Shown here: piece after piece, positions 27,351 through 36,523 of the stretch | Numbering within the stretch: position 1 is the stretch's first letter | Layout: each line of letters starts with the position of its first letter | NCBI GenBank assembly: GCA_034520745.1 | Contig: JAXHNF010000004.1 | Coordinates: forward strand, 1-52,311 | Source: Alkalibacterium sp034520745 | Lineage (GTDB): Bacteria; Bacillota; Bacilli; Lactobacillales; Carnobacteriaceae_A | DNA length: 52,311 nucleotides | Direction of reading: 5' to 3' | Made by a program: the position numbers and the translations under genes | Notes under the pieces: generated by a model | What the model saw: the letters and a program-made list of their open reading frames with translations, nothing else | Told to the model about the DNA's origin: nothing | The model's database searches: none

Positions 27351-27379
27351 TTGACGTTTCGAATATATGTTCTTATAAT
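27351..27379 (+). promoter_or_regulatory. uvrX promoter with LexA/DinR box in the spacer
   Basis: TTGACG (27351-27356), 17 bases, TATAAT (27374-27379). The spacer contains CGAATATATGTTCT (27360-27373), which matches the Gram-positive SOS box CGAAC-N4-GTTCG except at two outer positions. Repressor bound here would cover the promoter. Confidence 0.85.
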
Positions 27380-27416
27380 TAAAACAAACACACATTCCCC
27401 TTAAGGAGGTCGGGTC

Positions 27417-28714
27417 ATGATACAAATAATGGACTATTCCAGCGAACCGGTCAGGGACATTTTGTGTATCGATGTGAAATCCTTTTTCGCTTCCGTCGAA
27501 GCTGTGGAAAGAAAACAGCATCCTTTAAGAGCACGAATCGCGGTCGTCAGCAAGCCGGACAATAACGGCGGTCTGGTACTCGCAGCCTCTCCCTTGGTGA
27601 AGCAGCTCTACGGCGTTAAAACCGGGACGCGCGTGTATGAGATCCCCAAAGATGCCTCGATCGAGATCGTTGAACCGCGCATGGCCCTGTATGTAGAAAA
27701 AAACCTGGAAATCGTCGACCTCTTCAAGCGGTTCGTTGCTGACTGCGACCTGCATGTCTACAGTATCGATGAATCCTTCCTCGACGTCACGAATTCGCAC
27801 GGACTGTTCGGGACGACCGAAGAAATCGCCAGAAAGATCCAGCTGCTGATCTGGAAGAAAATGAATCTCGTGGTCACGGTCGGCATCGGGACAACCCCTT
27901 CTTGCCAAGCTGGCTCTGGATCACGATGCCAAGCGCAACGCCAAACACAACTACATCGCGACCTGGCACTACGAAGATGTCCCCCGCACCATCTGGCAGT
28001 CGACACCGATGAGAGACTTCTCGGGCATCGGCTCGCGGACCGAGCAGCATCTAAAGCGACTGGGCATCCACTCGATCCGTGACCTGGCGCAGGCGGACAT
28101 AAAAAAACTGAAAAAACGGTTCGGCGTGATCGGCGAGCAGCTCTTTTTCCATTCTCATGGCATCGACCGGACACTGTTATCGGACACGTTCACACCCAAA
28201 GAAACGTCCTTCAGCAAGAATCAGATCCTGAACCGGGATTACGTTGAAAAACATGAAATAGAGATCGTCATCCGTGAAATGGCCGAAGAGAACGCCACCC
28301 GCCTCCGGAAGCATCACCTGACGGCCGGATTGGTCAAGTTGAGCATCGGTTACTCGAAAGACATCACGCAGCGCGGGTTCAGCCATCAGCTGCTGATCGA
28401 ACAGACCGATTCATCCCGAACGATCACCGAAGGCCTGCTGATCATCTTCAACCGTCACTATGAGCGCGTCCCCGTGCGCGTGGTGAATGTGACCTTCGGA
28501 AATAACAGCCCAAATCCGCCCTGCAGCTTTCACTGTTCGATGCTGCCGAAACACTGACTCAGCCAGGAGGATCTGGACCAGACGATCGACGCGATCCGTA
28601 AAAAGTACGGCTATACCTCGCTGCTTCATGCCAGCAGTTTATCGCGGGGAGGGATGGCCATTCAGACGGGCAAAACTGTTAGGCGGACACCGCTCAGGAA
28701 AAGACGACACGTGA
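27417..28714 (+). CDS. uvrX: Y-family DNA polymerase, UvrX/UmuC-like (frameshifted)
   Basis: Error-prone translesion polymerase induced by DNA damage. Starts after AAGGAGGT at ATG 27417. Palm motifs: ILCIDVKSFFASVEAVER (metal Asp) and LHVYSIDESFLDVTNSHG (SIDE motif). After a slip near 27890 come LLAKLALDHDAKRN and the helix-hairpin-helix thumb (FSGIGSRTEQHLKRLGIHSI). The little-finger region continues to 28500, then another slip and a C-terminus ending at TGA 28714 (LLGGHRSGKDDT). The intact length is about 430. It is paired with a yolD-like gene downstream, as usual for UvrX/YqjW-type polymerases of Firmicutes and their plasmids or phages, and has an SOS box. Confidence 0.9.
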
Positions 28715-28758
28715 CCCCAGTATCCCGAAAGCAACTATACATAAAGGAGGCACAACCG

Positions 28759-29191
28759 ATGAAAGAAGTAAATAGTGAAACTTTCTCCTGACGCCTTGGG
28801 CTATAAAGACAGAGGAAAAATGAAATGGATCGGAATGATGCTGTCCGATCACGCCGAAGCCTTAAAAAAACAGAATCAGGCCAGACAGAAAAGTCTGATT
28901 GAACCCAAACCCAAACAGGACATGGAGGACATCAGCGCCTGCCTGTACCGCAGCTACTCAAGCGGGAAACCTCTCGCCATTCAGCTCGACGTCCTGAACG
29001 AAGGCCGTTATCTTCCGGATATCGAAGGGATCATTCTGGGATTCAGAGAAGACACGATCTATCTGCGGCAGCGTGACCGCGAGACGAAACGAATCAAACT
29101 GGAAAGACATCCGGCACGTCGGCTGGATCAGCACGACGCAGTGGTACGGAAAATACGAAAAGCAGCAGGTGTCGCTCTGAACGATTATTGA
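28759..29191 (+). CDS. YolD-like protein (frameshifted at the start)
   Basis: AAAGGAGG precedes ATG 28759, which reads MKEVNSE and slips near 28780 into KLSPDALGYKDRGKMKWIGM. The family core follows: MLSDHAEALKK, LYRSYSSGKPLAIQLDV, YLPDIEGIILGFREDTIYLR. About 144 residues. YolD-like proteins are small Sm-like-fold proteins encoded next to Y-family polymerases, and a regulatory or accessory role in translesion synthesis is assumed, not shown. Confidence 0.87.
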
Positions 29192-29486
29192 GATGGAATA
29201 AACCGGCCTCTTCTCACTTACGAATATTTTTCATAAACCTGCTTCAAAAAACACTGCCGTCCACTTCACGAATAATGCTCGATAATCTTCGATTATCTTG
29301 CGCTTATTCGCTCCAGTGATACGGGTCTAAACGCTTTTTGTCCCACTCTTTTCCTGACGATTAGTCAAGCTAAAAGATTAAATATTTTTATAGCCATTAT
29401 GATCCTAGAGATGCGATGATGAAAATCAAAAAAAGGTACATTAAATAAACCTCAGTCTTTCTAATTTTTTTCTGAGAAGTATCGTG
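29192..29486. other. Gene-free gap with one long imperfect hairpin
   Basis: No coding frame stands out. At 29267-29310 CGAATAA...CGATAATC pairs with CGATTATC...TTATTCG around TT, with an internal loop and no T run. It may be a remnant element end or a binding site. Confidence 0.5.
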
Positions 29487-30716
29487 CTATACTATAGGCA
29501 TATTAGTGGTCCTAGAGACCGTGTACGCATAGTCGTACGAAGTATGGTTCCTCACCATGGAATGCATACACTTCAGGAGCTTGTTCATGCAGGCAACTGC
29601 GGCAACCTTATCCTTCTTGGGGATGGGTTGCCTTTTTAATTTATAGTAGTAATCAACAATGTGATTAGGGGCGGCGCGCTGTTGGCGAATCATGTTTTTG
29701 ACTGTAAAGTAGAGTATTTTCTCTTCCCTTCGGGTTTCCTCGTTTATTGATATGATCCTTTCCAATGTATTTACCAGATTGATAACGGCGTATATCAATG
29801 CCCACAAAGGCATTCAGCTGGTTAGGTGTTGTGAAACGGCGAATGTCACCTAATTCTGCCGATCAATAAAGCAGATGTTAACTCGCCAATTCCGGTATTG
29901 ATACGTATAGTATAAATTCTTCCAGGAGTCTGGCCTGCTCAATGAGCTGAATACGAAGATTTTCCCTTTTTTGGAGTAGTCCTGGAGTTTCTCTGCATAA
30001 TATATTGCTCTTTGACAATGGACACTGTCAACTCGCGTTGCCGGATAAGAATCTTTGGCATAGACCATCAAATCTTCAGCTTTCTTCCGAGCGCGATTAT
30101 CAGAAATTTTCTTAAGCGTCGTTTTCATTAGGCGATTTTTTATTTTTTGTGGGTTGTTTCTGAAACCAGGTCTGGGTGCGGAAACAGACTTATTATGCTT
30201 AAAGCGTAGGAGGTAAGCCGGTTGGAAAGAAGTGTTCCAACTCAGGGAACGTTAGTTGAAGGCAGTTGTGAAGGTACATCCGGTTACGCTTGATGTCTTC
30301 TTCTACCTCTTGGTAAAAGCGTGACGAATCTCGTAAGACCTGATAAGTATCACTCTGAAGTTCTTTGGGTTTCCGTTTGTTTCTCCAGTGACTCTGAGCG
30401 AGTTGGTGGGCGTCTTGCCTATCCGTTTTCCAGCTCCTCAAGGTGGCTTCTTCCAATTGTTTTTTTGCTTGTAAAGGATTTAAGAGTACATACGGCAATT
30501 GATTATCTTGGCAGAATCTTTTTAACGGTCGTGAGTATATGCCCGTGGATTCAAACACAATATCCGGAATGACAGGCAAACGTGTTATCTGCACGAGAAG
30601 ATCATTGAACCCTGTTTTAGTGTGCTCAATCGTATTTTCCCATAAACACGTTTCTTCGTTGTAAATCACTGCATAACTTTTCCCATAGAAATATCCAACG
30701 CTAATACATAAGTCAT
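29487..30716 (-). CDS. IS110-family transposase (DEDD/serine recombinase; frameshifted)
   Basis: ATG 30716 gives MTYVLALDISMGK, the RuvC-like DEDD start with the first Asp, then slips into AVIYNEETCLWENTIEHTKT. Further text: IVFESTGIYSRPLKRFCQ (Glu of DEDD), VLLNPLQAKK, LRSWKTDRQDAHQLAQSHW (last two Asp). The C-terminal Transposase_20 part is broken by several slips but visible: AFVGIDIR-like remains near 29800, KILYFTVKNMIRQQ and DKVAAVACMNKLLKCMHSM. About 410 residues if whole. As sequenced it cannot be made, but slips are frequent throughout the window, so the element may be intact in reality. Confidence 0.85.
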
Positions 30717-30746
30717 TTTTTTCCTCTCTTTCTTTAAATTAAAAGA

Positions 30747-30886
30747 CCTTCACTGATTCATTTCATGTCTGAATTTCCTATACTCGGACTCTTAGTCCCA
30801 CATACTTAAACCTGATTTAGAAATGACAGTGAAGGAGCTCAGTTTTATATTCGGACTAATAGTCCTTAGAGTTTGGTGGAGCTTCC
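30747..30886 (-). ncRNA. Candidate IS110 bridge RNA
   Basis: Upstream of the transposase on its own strand are two successive stem-loops. The first is closed by GGAAGCT/AGCTCC (30880-30886 with 30834-30839). The second is closed by CCTTCACTG/CAGTGAAGG (30827-30835 with 30747-30755) plus CATTTC/GAAATG. Each large loop contains an inner hairpin GGACT-NNN-AGTCC (30853-30865 and 30786-30798). Two loops with guide-like single-stranded flanks are the layout of bridge RNAs made from the 5' non-coding region of IS110-group elements, which pair with target and donor DNA. Confidence 0.65.
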
Positions 30887-30905
30887 TTTCACCCTTACTA
30901 TACCT

Positions 30906-31232
30906 CTATAAAAGAAAAATAGTAGGTAAAAACCCCGTGCGAGGTTTCTACCTGACTGAATCTTCAGTATGTTTTTTCGACTCGACGTTTGACGCGGTAT
31001 TCGAGCATTGAAAATCACGTACTTTGTGGACAGATTCACCCTATGTATTATTTTCGGTGCACCCACTCACCTTTCGTGCTGAGTACACCGAATGGCATTT
31101 TTGAAGAGAATAGAAACATTTATCTTGGACGAGTATTTTCCCTTTTATTTAGATTCAGATAAGGCGGACACGCTTGATTAGTCGACTTAAAGGTCTATTT
31201 AAAAAAAAGCCGCTCGACAGCTTCAATGAGCT
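30906..31232. other. Gene-free gap with a long hairpin
   Basis: No gene seen. GGTAAAAACC/GGTTTCTACC (about 30923-30947) and ACTGAATCTTCAGT (about 30955-30968) are small hairpins. At 31054-31091 TCGGTG-AC-CA-CAC pairs with GTG-TG-GT-CACCGA over 16-17 positions with two or three non-canonical pairs and a short loop. No T run follows it. Confidence 0.55.
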
Positions 31233-32215
31233 TCAACGAGTGACTTTAAATAAAATGTTCTTTAAGTCTTGGCTGTCGAGTATTTCATATAAACTTTTCG
31301 CAGCTGCTTGTTGTTCGCGATAAACCAGATGCTCAAGAAGCGGACAACGGACATGATGCGCATTCTGGACCAGACGCGGCGGCAGAATGACAGCAATAGG
31401 GTTCTGAGTCAGAATATAGAGCCACAGTGTGTTCAGAGTCAAGTTCACAAACAGCGTATTGAAGGCTACTGCCATAAATACGCGTTTTTTAGTGACTTTC
31501 TTTTTATGCAGGAACACCCCGTACGCCAGGCCGCTTAAAAAGGCCGACAGCGTAAATCCGGGAAAGAAGCCGCCCACACCGCCGCCGATGATGAAGCCCA
31601 AAATATCACTGAGTGCGGCAGCAACACCGCCTACCCATGGGCCGAATAGGATCCCGATCAGTGCATTAGGGAGAAAGAGAAAGTGATGCGCAGGATCGGT
31701 GTGGTGATACCGATCCGTCCGAGCGCTATGGTCATGGCCATCAGTATACCCACGATGGCTATGCCCCTGGTATCCAGCCCCCACTTGGACAGACGCAGCG
31801 CCCGAAAGAGCAGCATCCATCCGTAAAACAGAAAGGCGATACCGTAGAGGATACCGTTGCCTCCAAAGATTCCCTGCAAACCGAGGATCTCGTTCTGCAG
31901 GAACAGGAAATAGGCCGCGCCTGTCAGCAGGAACCCGATCAGCAGACCGATCAGCGTGCTTTCACGTGTCAGTCGTCGGTAGACATAGATCCCGATAGAG
32001 AACAGGATCCCGGTGAATACGAAGAGGTAGACACTGTCTGCGAGCACCATCTCCCAGTTCTCATACTGGTCAGTGAAGAAGTGCGCACCATTTGCGCCGT
32101 TCCCCGAGCGCAGAAAAGGCACGACGAACGAGAGTAAAAGCGGGGAAACGAGTCCTATGACAGCGTAGTCCCACTTTGTCCGGTTTGAGACCGGTTGATT
32201 CGATGTTTCAGTCAT
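31233..32215 (-). CDS. folT: FolT folate ECF S component with extra N-terminal membrane domain (frameshifted)
   Basis: S component for folate uptake. FolT text is unmistakable in the second half: GILMAMTIALGRIGITTPIL, RITFSF, FLPNALIGILFGPWVGGVAA, LSDILGFIIGGGVGGFFPGF, TLSAFLSGLAYGVFLHKKKV and NTLWLYILTQNPIAVILPPR. Slips lie near 31675 and 31355; the stop could be 31233 or, after the slip, about 31262. In front of the ~170-residue FolT part is a ~150-residue stretch with four or five membrane segments (IGLVSPLLLSFVVPFLR, LFVFTGILFSIGIYVYRR, STLIGLLIGFLLTGAAYF, GILYGIAFLFYGWMLLFRAL). It is in one unbroken frame with the start of FolT. AAAGGAG precedes ATG 32215. The leader holds a THF riboswitch. 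Confidence 0.88.
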
Positions 32216-32374
32216 ATTCGAAGATCTCCTTTAATTTACCCACTTTCTCAGCAGAAAAATTTACTGAAAAAGGTCATTGGACAGCCGAAATTCCGGCAGT
32301 CAAATTAAAGAGTCCTCGCCAAAAAACTAGTCAGTTTTAAAGCGGATGCAGAGAAAAATCGCAAAACAGCTGTT

Positions 32375-32434
32375 TTTTCGTCTGACGGCAACATCCCATC
32401 CGCCAGCACTTGACGTTTTTCTCTTACTCTTTCT
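32375..32434 (-). promoter_or_regulatory. THF riboswitch controlling folT
   Basis: On the minus strand, starting near the predicted RNA start: GAGTAAGAG, ACGTCAAGTGCTGGC, GGATGGGATGTTGCC, GTCAGACGAAAA. The core GGAUGGGAUGUUGCC with CGUcAaGUGC and GACGAAA is the tetrahydrofolate riboswitch consensus. Downstream sequence (AAAACAGCTGTTTT and later segments up to the ribosome site at 32221-32232) can form the expression platform. The gene behind it is a folate importer, as expected. Confidence 0.92.
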
Positions 32435-32440
32435 TTGATT

Positions 32441-32469
32441 ATTATAGGCGTGTCAGGCCGAAGTTACAA
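32441..32469 (-). promoter_or_regulatory. folT promoter
   Basis: Minus strand TTGTAA (32464-32469), 17-base spacer, TATAAT (32441-32446). The RNA start falls right in front of the THF riboswitch. Confidence 0.85.
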
Positions 32470-32482
32470 GCTCAAAAACCGT

Positions 32483-33053
32483 TCAGCTGTCTAGGGCCCG
32501 CATCAGGCCTTCTTCCGTGATGAGATACTGGACCGGAATGTCATGCGGTTCGACAGGGAAGGACTCGACCAGCTGATTGGAATGAAGGAGCGACACCGTT
32601 GTATTTGAAAAGTCCTTTAGGAACCGGTCATAGTACCCGCCGCCGTAGCCGATACGGTAACCCGAAGGCGTGAAAATAACCCCCGGCACGATCATCAGAT
32701 CGATCGATTCAGCGTCCACTCGTGTGGTCTCGGTCACAATCGGTTCAATCAAATCAGAATAGCCTTTTTCCACTTGACGTGAACGATGTGATTTCATGAA
32801 AATGCAGGGCACGCGTTTCATGAATGGCCTTGGGGACGCACACTCTTTTCTCTTCCAGCCAGGCCTGTTCGATAATTTTCTTTGTGTCCCACTCTTTATG
32901 CGTCGACAGCGTCACCCCGATTGTTTCAGCCTCTTTCCATAGAGAAGAGTCAAAAAGATGTCCGTGTATCGCTTTTTCAGCTTTCTTTCTCTCGATCAGT
33001 CCGATCTGTTCAAGAGATATCAGCATCCCTTTTCGCAGTTCATCTTTTCCCAT
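32483..33053 (-). CDS. 5-formyltetrahydrofolate cyclo-ligase (frameshifted)
   Basis: ATP-dependent conversion of 5-formyl-THF to 5,10-methenyl-THF. ATG 33053 (GGGGGG 8 bases upstream) gives MGKDELRKGMLISLEQI; the core continues IGVTLSTHKEWDTKKIIEQA and EEKRVCVPKAIHETRALHFH. After a slip near 32770 come LMIVPGVIFTPSGYRIGYGG and GYYDRFLKDF, the strongly conserved family end. About 189 residues. It is last in the folate operon fhs-fchA-folD, 21 bases after folD. Confidence 0.92.
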
Positions 33054-33074
33054 TATAAACACCCCCCTCTGACA

Positions 33075-33926
33075 CTAGTCTTTGCTCTGATTCCAGGCTG
33101 CCTGAGCGACCTGTGCGGCTAAAACAGCTGTCGTGATTGAGCCGACGCCTCCCGGAACCGGCGTGATGGCTCCCGCCTTCGCTGCCACTTCATCGTATTT
33201 CACGTCTCCGACAGGCTTGCCGTCTTTGTAGCCAAAACCGACATCTATAACGACGGCGTCCTCTTTGATATGCTCTGCCGTAACCAGTTCAACGACTCCG
33301 GTGGCAGAAATGACGATGTCCGCCTCTCTGGTATACCTTTTGGTATCTCTGGTCTTCACATGCAGGTTGCTCACGGTGGCTTCAGCGTTCAGAAGCATCA
33401 TCGTCAGCGGTTTCCCCACCACGGGGCTGCTCCCGATGACGCAGACGTCTTTCCCTTCCAGAGGGATATCGTAATGATCAAGCAGAGCCATGACAGCTTT
33501 GGGCGTGCTCGGAGCCAGTGCAGCGGCATCATGTTCTACGACCCGGCCCAGATTTTCCGGCGTCAGCCCGTCGATGTCCTTACCGGGATTTATGCAGCGG
33601 GCGACATCGTTTCTGGACAGGGAGGCGGGCAGCGGCTGCATGACCAGAATGCCATGAACCTTTTTGTTCCGGTTCAATCCGCGGATGGCATGCATCACTT
33701 CTTTAGACGTCACCGTCTCCTCGAACACGACCGACTCCACCTCGATCCCGACGCGTTCCATCGCTTTGATCGCGGCATTTTCATATGAAACCGAAGCTTT
33801 GTCATTTCCCACTCTTACAATAGCCAGAGTTGGAAAACACTCGATTCTCTTTAGGTCTTTCACCGTCTGCTCAGCCTTGTTCAGCAACTGCCGCGCGACG
33901 GGCTTTCCTCGTAATTCCACTGTCAT
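33075..33926 (-). CDS. folD: FolD, methylene-THF dehydrogenase/cyclohydrolase
   Basis: Bifunctional enzyme that interconverts 5,10-methylene-, methenyl- and 10-formyl-THF using NADP. 283 residues from ATG 33926 (MTVELRGKPVARQLLNKAEQ), which overlaps the fchA end. Motifs: VRVGNDKASVSYENAAIKAM (catalytic Tyr/Lys region), HGILVMQPLPASLSRN, PGKDIDGLTPENLGRV, VIGSSPVVGKPLTMMLLNAE (nucleotide binding) and TPVPGGVGSITTAVLAAQVA. Intact and in operon order. Confidence 0.95.
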   Translation of the reverse strand: MTVELRGKPVARQLLNKAEQTVKDLKRIECFPTLAIVRVGNDKASVSYENAAIKAMERVGIEVESVVFEETVTSKEVMHAIRGLNRNKKVHGILVMQPLPASLSRNDVARCINPGKDIDGLTPENLGRVVEHDAAALAPSTPKAVMALLDHYDIPLEGKDVCVIGSSPVVGKPLTMMLLNAEATVSNLHVKTRDTKRYTREADIVISATGVVELVTAEHIKEDAVVIDVGFGYKDGKPVGDVKYDEVAAKAGAITPVPGGVGSITTAVLAAQVAQAAWNQSKD

Positions 33927-33927
33927 C

Positions 33928-34599
33928 TCATTCCTCCTCCAGTGCCTGATTGGGCCATTGACCCTGTTCAAGGAAAAAGCGGATCGTCTCAGATAATCCT
34001 GTCACTCTTATTTTTCCCCGGGCCAGATCATGTTGAGCCTCTTTTTCCAGGCGTTCTTTCAAATCCTTGTCTTTCATCAGCTTCGTATTGATCGTCACAT
34101 TCAAGACAGCCGTTTCAAGCACACTCTCCATGAAAAGCGTCGCCACCAGCAAATCGTTCACGATGGTGCCTTTCATGCGCATGGCTGTCAGTTCCTCCAG
34201 GACACGGATAAGATTCAGCCCTTCAGTAAGCATGGACAGCGGTGGCTCCACCGCCCCTTCAAGTGCCTCTTCGATGGCCTGGTTTCGATCCGTCTTCTCC
34301 TCGGCCGTTTCTTTAGGCAGCTTGTACGCGTCTAACACAGGTTCAAACGCGACGGCATCAGCTTTCGCCAAGGCTTCGTACGCGTCTTTTATCCGCTCTG
34401 ACTCATTCAGAAGTTCCATCAGTCTGCCGCGCTGTTTAGCGTAGGTTTTCTTGTCTTTCTGGATATCCGCGACCATGCGTGCCAGAGAGGCGCTCATGGC
34501 TCCAGTGTAGGCCGCGGCACTCCCACCGCCGGATACGCCGTCTTTTGATCCTAATTCCGTTAAATAAGCTGAAATGGTTTCATCTTTCAAAAAAATCAC
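33928..34599 (-). CDS. fchA: Formimido-THF cyclodeaminase/cyclohydrolase-like protein FchA
   Basis: 223 residues of the FTCD_C family. Signature KDGVSGGGSAAAYTGAMSAS near the N-terminus, the long helical body with EKTDRNQAIEEALEGAVEPP, and a C-terminal amphipathic helix. In acetogens and many Firmicutes this stand-alone protein acts as methenyl-THF cyclohydrolase or formimino-THF cyclodeaminase. It lies between fhs and folD with almost no gaps, so a one-carbon role is secure while the exact reaction is not. Confidence 0.9.
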   Translation of the reverse strand: MIFLKDETISAYLTELGSKDGVSGGGSAAAYTGAMSASLARMVADIQKDKKTYAKQRGRLMELLNESERIKDAYEALAKADAVAFEPVLDAYKLPKETAEEKTDRNQAIEEALEGAVEPPLSMLTEGLNLIRVLEELTAMRMKGTIVNDLLVATLFMESVLETAVLNVTINTKLMKDKDLKERLEKEAQHDLARGKIRVTGLSETIRFFLEQGQWPNQALEEE

Positions 34600-34602
34600 T
34601 CC

Positions 34603-36273
34603 TTAAAATAATCCGGTGATTTTACCCTCGTCATCCACGTCGACCTGCTCAGCGGACGGGACTTTCGGCAGACCCGGCATGCGCATGATGTTTCCTGTCA
34701 GGACCACGATAAAGCCGGCGCCCGCAGAAACGGACAAGTCCCGTATATTCACTTCAAAGTCAGTGGGTCTGCCCAGGGCTTTGGCATCATCCGACAGGGA
34801 ATACTGCGTTTTAGCCATGCAGACAGGCAGGTTGCCGTAGCCGAGTTTGGTCAGTCGTCTCGCTGTACGTTTTGCGGCAACGCTCCACTCGGTTCCTTTC
34901 CCGCCGTAGACGGACTGCACGATCTTATCCACTTTGGTTTCGATCGTATCGCCCAGCTCATAGGCAAAGGTCATTTCAGACTCCTGTTCACACAGCTTGA
35001 CGACTTCCTCGGCCAGTTCCACACCACCCGCACCGCCTTCAGCCCAGACGTTGGACTGAACCACTTTGCTTCCAGTTGCTGCGATCGCTTCTTTCAGGAC
35101 ATCCAGTTCTTCTTGCGTGTCACCGGGGAAAGCATTGATGGCTACCACGGCAGGCAGGCTGAAGGTGGTTTGAATATTTTCAATATGCTTCAGCAGGTTA
35201 GGCAGTCCCGCTTTCAGGGCTTCCGTGTTTTCTTCAGCCAGATCGGTCTTCTTGACACCGCCATGCATCTTAAGCGCACGGATCGTTGCGACGATGACCA
35301 CAGCATCCGGTTTGACGTCCCCGATCCGGCATTTGATATCGATGAATTTTTCAGCGCCCAGGTCAGCGCCGAAGCCGGCTTCCGTCACCACATAATCAGC
35401 ATGAGCCAGCGCCATTTTCGTTGCCAGCAGGCTGTTGCAGCCGTGAGCGATATTGGCAAACGGTCCGCCGTGAATGAACACAGGTGTATGTTCGAGCGTC
35501 TGGACCAGGTTGGGTTTCAGTGCATCTTTCAAAAGCGCCGCCACAGATCCCTGGGCATTCAGCTGTCCCAGCTTGACCGGTTCGTTCTGGAAAGTATAGC
35601 CGATCAGACAGTTGGCTAATTTTTCTTTCATTTCAGCCAGCGAATGAGACAGGCACAACACGGCCATGATTTCAGAGGCAACGGTGATGTCAAAGCCGCC
35701 TTCTCTGGGCATCCCGTTTGTCCGTGCGCCGATACCGCTGACGATCGAGCGGAGCTGGCGGTCATTCATGTCCATCGCCCGACGCCACGTGATGCGTCTG
35801 GGATCGATATCCAGCTCATTGCCATGGTAAATATGATTGTCTATCATGGCAGCGACCAAGTTGTTCGCTGCGCCAATTGCGTGGATATCACCCGTAAAGT
35901 GAAGATTGATGTCTTCCATGGGAATGACCTGAGCGTACCCGCCACCGGCCGCGCCGCCTTTCACACCAAATACTGGACCTAAAGAAGGCTCACGCAGGGC
36001 CACGGCGGTCTTTTTACCGATTTTCTGCAAGGCGTCTCCCAGACCGACCGACGTCGTGGTTTTTCCTTCGCCCGCCGGTGTCGGGTTGATGGCCGTCACC
36101 AGGATCAGTTTCCCGTCTGTCGTGTTTTTTTTATGTAACGCTTCTAAATCGACCTTCGCTTTGTATCTGCCGTAATGATCCAGATCCTCTTTGTCGATGG
36201 ACAGTTTTTCTGCAATCTCTTCTATTGGAAGCATTTCTGTTGATTGAGCAATTTCGATATCGCTTTTCACCAT
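34603..36273 (-). CDS. fhs: Formate--tetrahydrofolate ligase
   Basis: Makes 10-formyl-THF from formate, THF and ATP. 556 residues, intact. Signatures: NPTPAGEGKTTTSVGLGDAL (ATP loop), LREPSLGPVFGVKGGAAGGG and VTEAGFGADLGAEKFIDIKC. Starts MVKSDIEIAQSTEMLPIEEI after GGAGG. It is the first gene of the operon fhs-fchA-folD-cyclo-ligase. The set feeds formate-derived carbon into purine synthesis and fMet. Confidence 0.97.
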   Translation of the reverse strand: MVKSDIEIAQSTEMLPIEEIAEKLSIDKEDLDHYGRYKAKVDLEALHKKNTTDGKLILVTAINPTPAGEGKTTTSVGLGDALQKIGKKTAVALREPSLGPVFGVKGGAAGGGYAQVIPMEDINLHFTGDIHAIGAANNLVAAMIDNHIYHGNELDIDPRRITWRRAMDMNDRQLRSIVSGIGARTNGMPREGGFDITVASEIMAVLCLSHSLAEMKEKLANCLIGYTFQNEPVKLGQLNAQGSVAALLKDALKPNLVQTLEHTPVFIHGGPFANIAHGCNSLLATKMALAHADYVVTEAGFGADLGAEKFIDIKCRIGDVKPDAVVIVATIRALKMHGGVKKTDLAEENTEALKAGLPNLLKHIENIQTTFSLPAVVAINAFPGDTQEELDVLKEAIAATGSKVVQSNVWAEGGAGGVELAEEVVKLCEQESEMTFAYELGDTIETKVDKIVQSVYGGKGTEWSVAAKRTARRLTKLGYGNLPVCMAKTQYSLSDDAKALGRPTDFEVNIRDLSVSAGAGFIVVLTGNIMRMPGLPKVPSAEQVDVDDEGKITGLF

Positions 36274-36523
36274 GTTTACTCCTCCTTATTGTCGGTCACT
36301 CATGTAAAACGGCGGCTCTCCCTACTTTTTTTGTAAGGGTATACAATGCTTGTATTAAGCCTGTTTTCAGTATAACACAGGATATACGAGAGCTTATTAA
36401 AATCTCTTAAGAGTTCATTCTGATCCTTTTTTCCTTCTAATTCATTTTTTTGATAAGAAACAATCGACATTCCCGCTTAAATTTCGTATGATAAGATTAG
36501 AAGTGAACGAAGGAGGACCTATA

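Larger units (their letters stand above)
29487..30905 (-). mobile_element. IS110-family insertion sequence (approximate limits)
   Basis: Contains the frameshifted IS110 transposase gene (29487-30716) and an upstream non-coding region of about 190 bases with paired stem-loops. IS110 elements lack terminal inverted repeats, so I cannot fix the ends by eye; the limits given are the transposase stop and the outer edge of the structured non-coding region plus about 20 bases. TATAG-containing sequences occur at both presumed ends. Confidence 0.6.

Noticed and set aside
29267..29310. Terminator or IS end at the imperfect hairpin
   Set aside because: It has an internal loop, no T run, and no matching partner at the other side of the IS110 element.
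29849..30128. A separate gene inside the transposase region (92-residue minus-strand frame)
   Set aside because: It is a frame fragment of the IS110 transposase between two slips.
31308..31686. Plus-strand frames across folT
   Set aside because: They are shadows of the frameshifted folT coding sequence and have no homologous text or ribosome sites.
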